A stretch of 64,000 nucleotides of DNA from RI-153 sp963721725 (GCA_963721725.1 CAVRLX010000009.1:558001-622000); one strand, 5' to 3'; shown: positions 1 through 9,375, counted from the first letter of the stretch. Program-made: numbers and translations. Notes: generated by a model from the sequence alone, not told the origin.

Positions 1-349
1 GTGTTCATCCTGTTTCTCCTGACGCTCTGCGTCGATTCGTACACTGTATGATGTCAACTCATCACGCCAGAATCATAGCAGCGGCGGCGTTTGTAAAACG
101 CTTGACGGCTCGTTTGGTCGCCGTTTGCAGCGAATAGAACGCAGATGACGCAGATTGAGCAGAGTTTCGCAGCTCTGAGGTACTTGCAAACGAATCATGA
201 TCCACGAAGCCGCACAAAGTGGCACGAAGACCAGGTCAACCCTTTGTCTCTTTTCGTGACCTTCGTGGATAGGTATTTTCTGGGCGTGACTGAAGCCATG
301 TTCCCTTACTCTGCGCCTCTGCCTCTTTGCATCTCCGCCTTAAATTCTC
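1..349. other. Non-coding region with degenerate dispersed repeats
   Basis: No convincing gene is seen here. The stretch from about 140 to 340 carries degenerate words of the kind often found between genes in Chloroflexota and other phyla: around 147-165 (ACGCAGATGACGCAGATT), a pair near 220-280 (GGCACGAAGACC and its counterpart GACCTTCGTGG), and 306-340 (CTCTGCGCCTCTGCCTCTTT). The open frame across 145-453 is read through these repeats and overlaps the aminotransferase end, so it is not called a gene. Confidence 0.5.
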
Positions 350-1476
350 TCAAAGAAGATGTTTGTGGCGGTGTAGCGCGGCCAACAGGCATTCGATGTC
401 GGCGCTGTTGTTATAGATATGCGGCGAGATACGCAGATTCTCCTCGCGGCTAGAGACAATGATGTTGTCGGCGGCGAGGCGGTTGACCAATTCGCTGACA
501 TTGGAGGAGCGCACGGTGATCAGCGCGCCGTGACGATCTGGCTGGGGCGGGGAAACCAGGGTATAGCCAGCCGCGGCGGATCTCGCGCTTGAGTTGATCG
601 GTCAGCGCGGCCAAGTGGGCGGCAATGGCGTCAACAGTAATGGCGCGGATCAGATCAACGCCAGCAATGGCGGCATAGAGAGCGGGGATAGGCGGCGTGC
701 CCGCTTCCAGTCGGCGCGCCGTGGGCGAGGGATCATGGCGATCGGTGCGCATGGCAAAGATGTCGGCTTGGGCAAACCAACCGGTGACGGTGGGATTCAG
801 CACGCTGTGCAGCCCCTCGCGCACATAGGCAAAAGCGACGCCGGGCGAGGCCAGCAGATATTTCAGCACGCCGCCCACGAGGAAATCTACGCCGAGCGCG
901 TTGACGTTGAGCGGCAGCGTGCCCAGCGTTTGATAGCTATCCACCAGCACCAGCGCCCCCTTGCGGTGGGCAATCTCGATGATGGCGGCGATGTCCAGCC
1001 GTGCGCCGTTGCGATAGCAGACATGCGGGACCGAGACCAGCAGCGTTTGTTCATCAATGGCGGTCTCGAACGCTTCCGGCGCGATCCAATTGCCTTCGCC
1101 ATGCACCTGTACAACGTGCGCGCCGCGTAGCGTCTGTGCGTGCCAGATCTGCGCCGTGGCGGGGAAATCAAAATCGGTGATCACCACCCGGTTGCGCGGG
1201 CTGTTGAAATTCAGACCGCTGGCAATCGCACTCACCGCCGCCGAGACCGAGGTGGAAACGGCGATCTCGTCGGGCACAGCACCCACCAACTCGGCAAAGG
1301 CCGCGCGCGCCGCTTCGAGCTTTTCCACCCACAGATCCCAGGGCGATCCGCGCTCTTGCCAATCGTGTAAATAGTCGGCATAGGCTTGCTGCACGGCCAG
1401 CGACAGCGCGCCCTGGCGAGCAACTGTTAATATAGGTTTTGGTTTGGAAGATGGGAAATTGGTCGCGTAGTGTCAT
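350..1476 (-). CDS. Class V aminotransferase (PLP-dependent), frameshifted
   Basis: Fold-type I PLP enzyme of the cysteine desulfurase / isopenicillin N epimerase / kynureninase group. The N-terminus reads MTLRDQFPIFQTKTYINS from 1476, then shifts frame near 1415 into a long central frame. The central part contains VLVDSYQTLGTLPL (the Asp that contacts the PLP ring nitrogen) and the segment VGGVLKYLLASPGVAF, whose Lys is the probable Schiff-base residue. A second shift near 550 moves the C-terminus to a frame ending in LLAALHRHKHLL with a stop at 350-352. About 370 residues in total, normal for the family. The two shifts restore a full-length protein, so sequencing indels are more likely than decay. 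The substrate cannot be told; it lies next to a cupin gene in the same direction. Confidence 0.75.
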
Positions 1477-1500
1477 GGGTATTAGGTGATTGGATATTGG

Positions 1501-1953
1501 TTAGCTATCCGCGGGCCGATAGCGCGATGGGTAATTCACAATCTTGTCCCACTCGTCGGCGGTGGAGCGGGCCACAAAGGCGATGAGATCGGTGTCGCCC
1601 ACGTTGAAAACTTCGTGGGGAACGCCGGGCTTGATGTAGATAAAGTCGCCGGCTTCGTTATAGACTTCGTTTTCCAGCCCTTCGCCAAAGGTATGTTTGA
1701 CCCGCCCTTGCAAGATAAAGAGCATGACCTCAAAGCCGTCGTGAATATGGGCATAGGCGATGGCCCCTGGCGGCACGGTGGCAACGTTGATAGAGAGATG
1801 TTCCGCTCCCACATTCTTGGCCGAAAGCCCCTGCATGTATTGGATGCCGTTCCAGCCGCGCCCCTCCCCGCCGCCGCGGATCACGGTGAGGCCGTCCCGA
1901 TCTTCCACCACGCCCAGGTCAATGTTGCCGGTTCCATTGGTCTGTTGTGTCAT
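1501..1953 (-). CDS. Cupin-domain protein
   Basis: Small single-domain cupin of 150 residues. The start at 1953 (MTQQTNGTGN) follows an AAGGA ribosome site in GAAAGGATCAAGCACG; the frame is open further upstream but runs into a repeat. Cupin motif 1 is seen as PPGAIAYAHIHDGFEVML and motif 2 as GDFIYIKPGVPHEVFNV, which gives the His/Glu metal ligands expected on the beta barrel. Such proteins are often sugar isomerases, dioxygenases or ligand sensors; nothing here selects one. It lies 24 bases from the aminotransferase gene start region on the same strand, and repeat copy A lies just upstream, within the probable promoter region. Confidence 0.85.
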   Translation of the reverse strand: MTQQTNGTGNIDLGVVEDRDGLTVIRGGGEGRGWNGIQYMQGLSAKNVGAEHLSINVATVPPGAIAYAHIHDGFEVMLFILQGRVKHTFGEGLENEVYNEAGDFIYIKPGVPHEVFNVGDTDLIAFVARSTADEWDKIVNYPSRYRPADS

Positions 1954-2001
1954 CGTGCTTGATCCTTTCCCCCTCATCCCCCAAATTTTCTGTAAAACTA
2001 T

Positions 2002-2096
2002 GTACCTATCCATGTCTAGGGTGCGACGCACTCGCCACACACGCTTTGCACAACCAATCGACCCCTGGCGAGTGCGTCGCACCTGTATAGTTATAA
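2002..2096 (+). repeat. Palindromic dispersed element, copy A
   Basis: About 90 bp bounded by an 18-bp perfect inverted repeat: GGTGCGACGCACTCGCCA at 2020-2037 and its complement at 2066-2083. The centre reads CACACACGCTTTGCACAACC, which sets the orientation. Outer flanks are AT-rich (TGTACCTAT on the left, TATAGTTAT on the right). The same element occurs at 27366, 45163 and 62676. Copy A and the copy at 62676 share one orientation; the other two are reversed. Confidence 0.9.
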
Positions 2097-2097
2097 A

Positions 2098-2135
2098 ACT
2101 ATTTCACCGCAAAGATGCAAAGAACGCAAAGATCT
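2098..2135 (+). repeat. Degenerate short repeat (GCAAAGA words)
   Basis: The string TTTCACCGCAAAGATGCAAAGAACGCAAAGATC is made of three near copies of CGCAAAGA spaced 8 to 9 bases apart. It sits directly beside repeat copy A, between two minus-strand genes. Related degenerate words occur near 220-340 and 62574-62600. Function unknown. Confidence 0.6.
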
Positions 2136-2221
2136 GACGAGGGCAAAAGAAAAGACCTACGCCCGCAAGCGTAGGTCCCTGAAATGTAAATCTGGGTAAG
2201 TTGAAGTTCACAGTCTGCACC

Positions 2222-2974
2222 TTACTCACGCTCAAACACAAAGTCTAGCGTCAACGTAATGCCATCGGTGACGCTGAGAATGCCAAGAATGCTGGGGATG
2301 GGAATATTGAAGGCTTCCAGTGTGGTGGCAAGGGTAGCCGTGCCAGTGAGCCGGTCCCCCGCCAACGTCGCTATCACATCCCAGCTCTCCTGGCGGGTGG
2401 TCTCTTTAACGGTCATATCGCCCACCAGTTGAAACGCGATGGGTACGCCTTCCTGGGGATCGGCGGGAAAATTGCGTATCTCGGTCACGTCGAACCTTGC
2501 CAGCGGATAGGTGTTGGATTCCAGCCAGCGCGTGCGGATGGCGCGGTCGCGGCGATTTTGGTCGCTGCGCAGTGTGCTAAGATCCACCACAAACTGGCCG
2601 AAAGTGCTGGCCGTGGGGTCAGCATAATTCAGCGTCAGCTCCCCGCTGACAACGGTTGTCGTACCCACAGCGGTATTCAAGCGGTTGTTTTCATTGAAGA
2701 AGGTCTCCTCAATTGAATAGCTCGCCGTGGTCTCCTCAGGCACAATCACAAAACGGACTGCTTGGGCCTCTGAGGGAGCTGTCTCCGTAGCGGATTCGGT
2801 TGTTTCTGCGGCTGGCTCCTCTGTCGGTTGAGTGGTGGCTGTCGGGGCTTCTGTGGGCGCGCCTGTGGGTGCAGTGGTCGGCTCGGCCACAGGCGCCGCA
2901 CGTTGAGTATCACAAGCGGCCAGCAGCAGCGCCAGTAGCAACACAGCCAGCCAGGAACGGGATTGTTTAATCAT
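2222..2974 (-). CDS. YceI-like domain lipoprotein
   Basis: 250-residue exported lipoprotein. Residues 1-21 form a signal peptide with lipobox LLAAC, Cys 21 being the lipidation site. Residues 25-70 are a Pro/Thr/Glu-rich linker (TEAPTATTQPTEEPAAE). The rest is a YceI/lipocalin-like domain: SYSIEETFFNENNRLNTAVG, then GQFVVDLSTLRSDQNRRDRA and RWLESNTYPLARFDVTEI, the typical core of the family that binds isoprenoid-like lipids in a beta barrel. The gene lies 9 bases after the cytochrome gene, so the two are probably co-transcribed. YceI proteins are often linked to respiratory or quinone functions; that role here is inference. Confidence 0.85.
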   Translation of the reverse strand: MIKQSRSWLAVLLLALLLAACDTQRAAPVAEPTTAPTGAPTEAPTATTQPTEEPAAETTESATETAPSEAQAVRFVIVPEETTASYSIEETFFNENNRLNTAVGTTTVVSGELTLNYADPTASTFGQFVVDLSTLRSDQNRRDRAIRTRWLESNTYPLARFDVTEIRNFPADPQEGVPIAFQLVGDMTVKETTRQESWDVIATLAGDRLTGTATLATTLEAFNIPIPSILGILSVTDGITLTLDFVFERE

Positions 2975-2983
2975 GATCTATCC

Positions 2984-3991
2984 TTATTGCGCGGGAACGG
3001 GCAGATTCACCACGGGTGGCAGGCTTTTGAGGAAGGCAGCAATTGCCAGCCGATCCTCTTCGGTGAGGTCGCCGATGCCGCTGTCGACCACGCCCTTCAT
3101 CCCGGGATGGGATTCCATCCCGTCGGCATAGACGCCCGTGCCCAAGAAGTCGGCGATCTCCTGTTCAGCCCACCCGCCCAGTCCGGTATCCAGATCAGGG
3201 GTCAAGTTGGGGGCAACAATGTCACGGAAGGGCGCGCCTGCCAGCAACATGCTCATGTCGGGGCGACCGTCCACCGTGGGCGTGTGACATTGGCCACAGC
3301 GGGCCAGCGAAGCCAAGTATTGGCCGCGCGCCACGGGATCGGTGGGGGCCACGGCGGGCGGCGCTTGGGCCGGGGTAAAGTCTGGGACGTCAATGGTCAC
3401 CTCGCGTGCGGGGACTTCGTTGGCGACAGGGTCCAGGCTAAAGAGATAGGCGTGCAAATTGGCGACATCTTCATCAGCTAGGAAGGCATATTTGGGCATC
3501 ACCACCATGTTTTCGCCCGCCATATTGTGGCCCAGGCGCAGGGTATTGCCCAGATCTTCCACGGTCCATCCGCCAATGCCAGTTGCTTCGTCTGGGGTGA
3601 GGTTGCTGCTATAGACCACGCCAAACGGGCCTTCAAACTTGTTGCCGCCGGCCAGCGTGCCCAGATCGCTGTTGAAATGACAGCCACAGCCACGCGCCGC
3701 GCTGACAAGATATTGACCGGCCATGGCGTCGCCCATCATTGATTCGGCATCCTCGGCTTCTTGAGCATCCTCGGCCTCTTCGGCTTCTTCTGTTTCAGCC
3801 ATCTCAGTCTCTTCTTCCGCTTCCTCGTCGGCCATGGTGGCGGAGTCACCGGCGGGGGCCATCACGGGGACAGGAATGGGGATAGCACACGCCCCCAATA
3901 CAAAGAGTGTCACCAAAATTGAGACCACCCACACAAAATTTCGCCCAAATTTTCTGACTGCGTTCTTACCAGAAAGCTTTGTTGCTGGCAT
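2984..3991 (-). CDS. Exported c-type cytochrome with two haem sites, one atypical
   Basis: 335-residue cytochrome c lipoprotein. A hydrophobic segment at about residues 19-33 ends in the lipobox VLGAC. A Glu/Ala-rich acidic linker follows (residues 50-90, EETEMAETEEAEEAEDAQEA). Two class I cytochrome domains come next. The second has a normal site, CGQCH, with the downstream Met region GAPFRDIVAPNLTPD. The first has RGCGCHFN, that is CxCH instead of CxxCH; the base sequence at 3670-3690 confirms it and no frameshift is nearby. The layout resembles di-haem subunits of membrane dehydrogenases. The gene is divergent from the Fe-S oxidoreductase at 4287 and upstream of the YceI gene, so a shared role in electron transfer at the membrane is plausible. 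Confidence 0.85.
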   Translation of the reverse strand: MPATKLSGKNAVRKFGRNFVWVVSILVTLFVLGACAIPIPVPVMAPAGDSATMADEEAEEETEMAETEEAEEAEDAQEAEDAESMMGDAMAGQYLVSAARGCGCHFNSDLGTLAGGNKFEGPFGVVYSSNLTPDEATGIGGWTVEDLGNTLRLGHNMAGENMVVMPKYAFLADEDVANLHAYLFSLDPVANEVPAREVTIDVPDFTPAQAPPAVAPTDPVARGQYLASLARCGQCHTPTVDGRPDMSMLLAGAPFRDIVAPNLTPDLDTGLGGWAEQEIADFLGTGVYADGMESHPGMKGVVDSGIGDLTEEDRLAIAAFLKSLPPVVNLPVPAQ

Positions 3992-4286
3992 GGTTCCTCC
4001 TTAGGAATGGTGAATAGGATGAGTTTACCGACGCATTGTTAATCCGGTTTAGATGCAACCGGGTCTGGACAGTTTATATCACACGTGGATATCCTTTTAC
4101 AACACAGTTTTTTGGGAGCCACTTCTTGAGAACTGATTGCAGATCTGCGGCCTTCGGTGTAGAGTATCCCTCTCACATCAACCCCATCAAAACTGGTTCG
4201 CAACCTGCCCACGCGATAATCCGGCCAACCTTCTCTGGCAAACCAAAGCCATACTGCCCCACGCACTGATCGGAAAGGGCTTGTCC

Positions 4287-6320
4287 ATGCTGACACTTGT
4301 TGAAAAACTTCTGTTTGTTGTTGCCGTTGCCGTTGCCCTCTACTTTGGCTATATTCACTTCTCGCGTGTCTATCGCGTGATCCGCCGCGGCCAGGGGGAG
4401 ATGCCCAGCCGTGGCGAAATCATCGGGCGCTTGGCCGCGGCGGGGGTCACATGGCTTTCGCTGCGCCCCATGTGGAAGACGCGCACAGTCTCCAGCATTT
4501 TCCACGCGCTGATCGCCTGGGGCTTTACCTTTTACTTTTTGGTGAACTTTGGCGATGTGGTGCAGGGCTACTTCCCCGTGCGCTTTCTGGGCGAGGGTAT
4601 CTTCGGCACGCTCTATCGCTTTCTGGCCGATATCCTGACCGCGGGCGTGCTGGTGGGCATGGTCTATTTTTTGCTGCGCCGCTTCGTCTTTCGCAGCCGT
4701 GCCTTAACGTATCACGACAACGTGCAACTGGCGGACAAAGTTGAGGCGGGCGGCATCCGGCGCGATTCGCTGATCGTTGGTTTTTTCATTCTCTTTCATG
4801 TGGGCTTCCGGCTGATTGGCGAGAGTTTCACGATTGCCTCGCATCGCCTGGAAACCGGCGTGGGTGATCCCGCACAGCCGTTTGGTACACTGCTCAGTTT
4901 CGCCTGGAGCGGCCTGCCCGAAGGCACGCTGCGCGTGGGCCAGCATGTGGGCTGGTGGGTGGCGCTGGGGCTGATTCTGGCCTTCATCCCCTATTTCCCC
5001 TACACCAAACACTTTCACCTGATCATGGCGGGGGTGAATTTCCTCACCAAGCCCAAGCGCACCAGTTTGGGCGAGCTGCGCCCGGAGAATTTTGAGGACG
5101 AAACCATTGAAGCATTCGGCGTGGCAAAGCTGGAAGATCTGCCCTGGACCCACCTTGTAGATGCCTATGCCTGTATCATGTGCAACCGTTGCCAGGACGT
5201 CTGCCCGGCCTATGTCACGGGCAAAGAGCTTTCGCCCTCGGCGCTGGAGATCAACAAGCGCTATTACATTAACGGACATATGCAGGAGATCGCCGACGGG
5301 GCCGAGACGCCCAAACTGCTGGATTACGCCATGAGCGCGTCGGCGCTGTGGGCGTGTACGGCTTGCGGGGCCTGTGTGGACATCTGCCCCGTGGGCAACG
5401 AGCCGATGTTCGACATCCTGTACATGCGCCGTCATGAGGTGTTGGTGGAAAACGAATTTCCGGCGGAGCTAAAGACGGCATACCGCGGCATGGAGCGCAA
5501 CGGCAATCCGTGGAACCAGAGTGCCGCCGACCGCATGGCCTGGGCCGAAGGCTTGCGCGTGCCCACGGTGGAAGAGAACCCCGACTTCGAAATTTTATGG
5601 TGGATTGGCTGCGCGCCCTCGTATGATCCGCGGGCGCAAGGCACAGCCAAAGCACTGGCAACTGTGTTGACCCATGCCGGCGTCAACTTTGCCGTGTTGG
5701 GCGACATGGAGAGCTGCACAGGCGACGCTGCCCGCCGTTCGGGCAACGAATATCTCTTTTACGAAATGGCAATGGCGAACATCGAAACCCTCAACGAAGT
5801 CGCCCCCAAGCGCATCGTTACCACCTGCCCACACTGCCTGCATACACTGGGCAAAGAGTATCATCAGTTCGGCGGCCACTATGACGTGATCCATCACACG
5901 CAACTGCTCTCGGAACTCACCGCCGCCAAGAAGATCAGCGTGGTTGCCAACGGCGAGAGCGATACCATCACCTTTCACGATCCCTGCTACCTGGGCCGCC
6001 ATAACGGCGTTGTGGACGCGCCGCGCAGCGCCCTGGGCAGCACTGGCCTGCCTCTGGTGGAGATGCCGCGCCACGGCAAAGGTTCGTTCTGTTGTGGTGC
6101 AGGCGGCGGGCAGATGTGGAAGGAAGAGGAACATGGCAGCAAAGCCGTCAACCGCGAACGGTACGACGAAGCCGCCGCCACCGGAGCCAAGACCATTGCC
6201 GTGGGCTGCCCGTTCTGCCTGACCATGATGACCGATGCTGCCAACACAGCGGGCGACGGCGTGGTGGTCAAAGACGTGGTGGAGTTAATCGCAGAGCGAT
6301 TGTCGGTGGAGACGAGATAA
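4287..6320 (+). CDS. Membrane Fe-S oxidoreductase, HdrD/CCG type (ETF:quinone oxidoreductase-like)
   Basis: 677 residues from the ATG at 4287, preceded by GGAAAGGG; an upstream open stretch lacks a ribosome site. The N-terminal third has about five membrane helices (e.g. LLFVVAVAVALYFGYI and GVLVGMVYFLLRRFVF), as in NarI-like haem b anchors. Then come two 4Fe-4S motifs, CIMCNRCQDVCP and CTACGACVDICP, and two CCG-type domains. The first is variant (ESCTGD then TTCPHCLHTLG); the second is normal (HDPCYLGRHN, FCCGAGGG, GCPFCLTMM). This is the architecture of proteins proposed to pass electrons from electron-transfer flavoprotein to menaquinone during fatty-acid oxidation. No etfAB genes are in the window. 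Function by family, physiological partner inferred. Confidence 0.85.
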   Translation: MLTLVEKLLFVVAVAVALYFGYIHFSRVYRVIRRGQGEMPSRGEIIGRLAAAGVTWLSLRPMWKTRTVSSIFHALIAWGFTFYFLVNFGDVVQGYFPVRFLGEGIFGTLYRFLADILTAGVLVGMVYFLLRRFVFRSRALTYHDNVQLADKVEAGGIRRDSLIVGFFILFHVGFRLIGESFTIASHRLETGVGDPAQPFGTLLSFAWSGLPEGTLRVGQHVGWWVALGLILAFIPYFPYTKHFHLIMAGVNFLTKPKRTSLGELRPENFEDETIEAFGVAKLEDLPWTHLVDAYACIMCNRCQDVCPAYVTGKELSPSALEINKRYYINGHMQEIADGAETPKLLDYAMSASALWACTACGACVDICPVGNEPMFDILYMRRHEVLVENEFPAELKTAYRGMERNGNPWNQSAADRMAWAEGLRVPTVEENPDFEILWWIGCAPSYDPRAQGTAKALATVLTHAGVNFAVLGDMESCTGDAARRSGNEYLFYEMAMANIETLNEVAPKRIVTTCPHCLHTLGKEYHQFGGHYDVIHHTQLLSELTAAKKISVVANGESDTITFHDPCYLGRHNGVVDAPRSALGSTGLPLVEMPRHGKGSFCCGAGGGQMWKEEEHGSKAVNRERYDEAAATGAKTIAVGCPFCLTMMTDAANTAGDGVVVKDVVELIAERLSVETR

Positions 6321-6323
6321 ACG

Positions 6324-6429
6324 TATAGCGTACTGGGTGTTGCGTGTTCCAGAATGTCAACCATGGTATCTGCATCTCTGCCACCAACCATGTCAACCCT
6401 CTGGAATACGCAGCACGCAGCACGCTATA
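6324..6429 (+). repeat. Long imperfect inverted repeat built from 7-base words
   Basis: Left arm 6324-6353 (TATAGCGTACTGGGTGTTGC and GTGTTCCAGA) pairs with right arm 6400-6429 (TCTGGAATACGCAGCACGCA then GCACGCTATA). The arms are runs of degenerate heptamers of the type GTRCTGC ending in GTATTCC. Between the arms ATGTCAACC is repeated. It begins just after the stop of the Fe-S oxidoreductase and could act as a transcript 3' end structure; there is no U-rich tail. It is related in sequence to the hairpin at 60437. Confidence 0.7.
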
Positions 6430-6440
6430 TGCCCTATTCC

Positions 6441-6509
6441 CCCACGTGTACCCCTGGTTATGTCCCCACGTGTAACTATTTTCTGACATACTAGAGACCC
6501 TTGTATGTT
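6441..6509 (+). promoter_or_regulatory. Repeated CCCACGTGTA boxes and a small dyad upstream of a short gene
   Basis: CCCACGTGTA occurs at 6441-6450 and again at 6465-6474, a 24-base repeat distance, close to two helical turns; each contains the palindrome CACGTG. Just downstream is a dyad GACATAC (6485-6491) and GTATGTT (6503-6509). The block is 50-120 bases ahead of the gene at 6559. It looks like operator sites, but no cognate regulator is identified. Confidence 0.4.
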
Positions 6510-6558
6510 CTACAGGGTGGGGAGGGAATCCAATCCACTGTGTGAAAGAAGGGTATCT

Positions 6559-6768
6559 ATGGATCGAAACAGTTCTAGAGCGACGGCAGAAAAATTGACC
6601 CACTGCCGGACCATTCTTGCTCAAGTTGAGCAAACCTTGCAGGAGATGAACCGCAGCACCAAGATGGACAATTGGTCACCGGAAATCGGGCAAAGCTATC
6701 GCATGGTGCTCTATGATATTTCCGCGTTGGATGCGTTTTTGCTGGCCTATCGGATGGAACAAGGCTAG
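6559..6768 (+). CDS. Small hypothetical protein (69 aa)
   Basis: Start ATG at 6559 preceded by AGAAGGG. Predicted mostly helical, with the sequence MDRNSSRATAEKLTHC at the N-terminus and a mildly acidic C-terminal half ending in LLAYRMEQG. No family recognised. It is followed 24 bases later by a strong terminator, so it is a single-gene unit. The clear ribosome site, the terminator and the paired boxes upstream are the evidence that it is a real gene. Confidence 0.6.
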   Translation: MDRNSSRATAEKLTHCRTILAQVEQTLQEMNRSTKMDNWSPEIGQSYRMVLYDISALDAFLLAYRMEQG

Positions 6769-6791
6769 CCTTTCTGAAGTACGTTTTCCTT

Positions 6792-6820
6792 AGGCCGGCC
6801 CACTGTGGGCCGGCCTTTGT
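6792..6820 (+). terminator. Rho-independent terminator
   Basis: Perfect 12-bp stem AGGCCGGCCCAC / GTGGGCCGGCCT at 6792-6816, followed by TTTG. It sits just after the small gene ending at 6768. Confidence 0.75.
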
Positions 6821-6958
6821 GTTGGTGATTTTTGGATGGCTTGATTTCTCTTTTTTCTCTTCTATACTTTGCATACCCCTTCATTGCTCCCTCATCGAAA
6901 ACTTGACGAAGTGTTTTTTTGTTTGGTTACCTCACCCACCACTTCAGGAGGAACGATC

Positions 6959-7511
6959 ATGTCTCACCACCGTCTGGACCTGCCCCTCAACCCCAACACC
7001 GCCGAAGTCAACGGGCTGATGCACATTTATAGCCTGCTCACCCACATTCGCCAGACTACCGATCGCATTTTAGGGGTGGAACGCACCCAATCGGCAGAGG
7101 CCATGCGCTATCTAGTGGATAGCTTTGCCCGCTTTTCCTTTGCCTATCACAACGCTATCTGCAAATCGTTGAGCCAAGACGAGGAGACCAAAGACAATCC
7201 CGCGCTGTGGGCGTTCTGGCAACAGCGCGCTATGGATCCGGCTGATTGACTTTTGGCAATCCATCACCTTTTTGCTCTATGCCGTCAAAGATCCGCAAGT
7301 GGAAACATTGGAAAAGGTCACACTGGAAGCGAAACCGCGTGACTTTACACGGATCTGGATTCAGCACTGGGCGCAAATGGAGCAGGATATCCCAGCCGAT
7401 CCAATCAGGCCTGGCGTAGTGTTGTCAGCGAAAAGGCCCAGCGCGCAGCGTAGCCGCTCGCCGGAAGTTGAAGAGCTGATGAACCTGACCATTCCGAATT
7501 ACCGAAGGTGA
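6959..7511 (+). CDS. Hypothetical protein, frameshifted
   Basis: Starts at ATG 6959 after a consensus AGGAGG. The first frame (MSHHRLDLPLNPNTAEVNGL onward) stops at 7249; protein-like sequence continues in the next frame from about 7240 (IDFWQSITFLLYAVKDPQVE, then DFTRIWIQHWAQMEQDIP) to a stop at 7511. With one base corrected the product is about 184 residues, largely helical, soluble, rich in aromatic residues. No family recognised. The next reading frame starts 8 bases later, so the two were probably one operon. Confidence 0.5.
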
Positions 7512-7518
7512 TTTCCAG

Positions 7519-8085
7519 ATGGCGCGCTTTAGCTATGCTCCGGCCATTTTCATTACTGGCGTGCCCATCTGACAGCCTGGAAACCCCCTGGGATTGGCAG
7601 ATTGTCTGGCACGAGATGGCGGGCATATTGTGCAACCACTGGAGGAGGGCCAGGACGAGATGGTCGAGAATGGCAAGCTCATCGATCTGGCCAAGCAGAT
7701 CCCATGAAAGAGACATGGCTGAGCCTGGGGCAAAGTCTATGGCGGCAAATTTGGGAGAGTTGGGGCGAGCAGTACGGCGCGGGGAGAGCAAAAAAGTGGT
7801 TAACCCTGATGGATGGTCGGCGGAACTTTTGGAGGATGCGTACAGCGTGCTCTGCCTGGGGCCGGCCATGTTCGTGACATTGCGGCGGGTTTTGCGCCAA
7901 CACTATCAGGACTGCTCAGAGCCGTGGGTGATGATCGTCATCCCCCGGCGGAGTTGCGCTGCCACAGTGGCCGGGGCGATTTTGATCCAAATGGGCTTTA
8001 AGCGTGGTTGGCAAGATCGGACTAAAGGACAGTGCGAGCGCAAGGCAGACCTGCAATCCTATCGAAGATCTCGTCCCTGTGGCTG
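7519..8085 (+). pseudogene. Broken reading frame of unknown function
   Basis: Coding-like pieces follow one another in changing frames: MARFSYAPAIFITGVP at 7519, then GLADCLARDGGHIVQPLEEG and DEMVENGKLIDLAKQIP up to 7707, then GWSAELLEDAYSVLCLGPAM and TLRRVLRQHYQDCSEPW from about 7815 to 7950. At least three shifts are needed. The family is not recognised; the opening FITG and a following Ala/Leu-rich helix could suggest a nucleotide-binding fold, but this is weak. Whether it is truly dead or only badly sequenced cannot be decided from this window. Confidence 0.35.
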
Positions 8086-9375
8086 AAACTCTACGTGGGT
8101 CTTTTTAGATAAAGAATCCTCGGCTACGTGGCGCGTGTTTACGCTCGACGCAGAACATGAATCGACCCACAGCATGCCGTGCAGTCCAGTCTGTTGAAAC
8201 CAGTGAACCGATCATCGGCAGCAGTTTGTTCGTAGCGCGAGCTGATGGCAGTGGTGGCCGAAGGCCGTGGGGAGCGATCAAGCGAGGATATCGAGCGGCT
8301 GCAAACCCTGGTGGAGCTGATGGTGGGCATGGTGCGGCGTAGCGGTTGGCCCAAATACGACGTACCCATACCCTCGGACGATCTACAGAGCCGAAATCTG
8401 ATAATCTACCGTCACCGCTGTGATTGCCGGCAGCCATCCACGGTGACGGCGGTAGTCGCCGTGGCTTCTTTGCAGCCGAAGACGACGCGGAAGCAGGCCT
8501 CGCGGGATCGCCGATAACACTACGCGTATGCTAGACGCCATCAGCCTGGCTGACAGTGGAGCACCAGCGCAGTCTGACGCAAGTCGGGCAGCGCACCTAA
8601 ACCGCGGCAAGGTACGTTGGTGAAAGCTTGACCGATGAAGAGTCTAGGGGAGATGTTTGAGGGTGAGCTACGAGGAGTTGCTGAGCCAGGCTTTTCAGAC
8701 GGTGGATGCACGTTGCGGCGTTGGTCAGCATTGCCAAGCCATGCTCACCACGACAATGACCACAACCATCATGAGCCAAATTGCACACTGTTTTTACGAC
8801 TACTCAAGGTGTTCCACATCGAATTACCCAGCAAGGCATACGGCAGCTCACCACCGAACATATTCAATTTAAGGGCAGTAGATTGCTCTCATCCCGAACG
8901 GCTCAGCAACAGCCGAAGTTGCCGAGCAGAGCGGAGACGGGCCAGTGTACAGGCTGAAGTATGCTCTGTTGCTCTGGATCGTTTCGAGCACGTTCATAGA
9001 TACATGCCAGCGTAGCGACACGTAAACAGGCAAGAGTGTTGAACTGGCGAACTTGGGGCAGTGTTCAATGGCACGTTCGGCTAGGGAAGTGGCATCGAGG
9101 AATGATCCTGAAATTCTTGAAACAAAACTGTGCTGCTAAACAGACTTGTGCCTGAGTGCTTCAGAGAGCGTGCCTGGTCCGCTTGAGAAGATGTTACAAG
9201 CCTAATTCCACATCATCGAATGTGATTTCAGCCTCAACTGCGCACTTTCGTAGTCAGGAGAAACTGGACGGGCAAATGTGCGAACATGCACACGCAGGGC
9301 CATGCCACAACGGCGTTGTCTGGCTGTAACTGTACGGCACGATGCGAGTGTCAGGTACGCCCTTGATTTACACAG
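8086..9375. other. 1.3 kb with no intact gene
   Basis: No frame longer than about 125 codons is open on either strand and none resembles a known family. Short coding-like pieces are seen on the plus strand (DIERLQTLVELMVGMVRRSG near 8290-8350; DAISLADSGAPAQSDASR near 8530-8590; VSYEELLSQAFQTVD near 8660-8705). They may be remnants of one or two genes heavily damaged by indels. No RNA gene or mobile element is recognised. Confidence 0.4.

Noticed and set aside
145..453. 102-codon open frame at the start of the window
   Set aside because: It is read through degenerate repeats and overlaps the end of the aminotransferase gene; no ribosome site and no domain.
4137..4286. N-terminal extension of the Fe-S oxidoreductase
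   Set aside because: No ribosome site; the conserved membrane part starts at ATG 4287 after GGAAAGGG.
7240..9375. Prophage or integrated element
   Set aside because: No integrase, terminase, capsid or attachment repeat is seen; the broken frames are better explained by indels.
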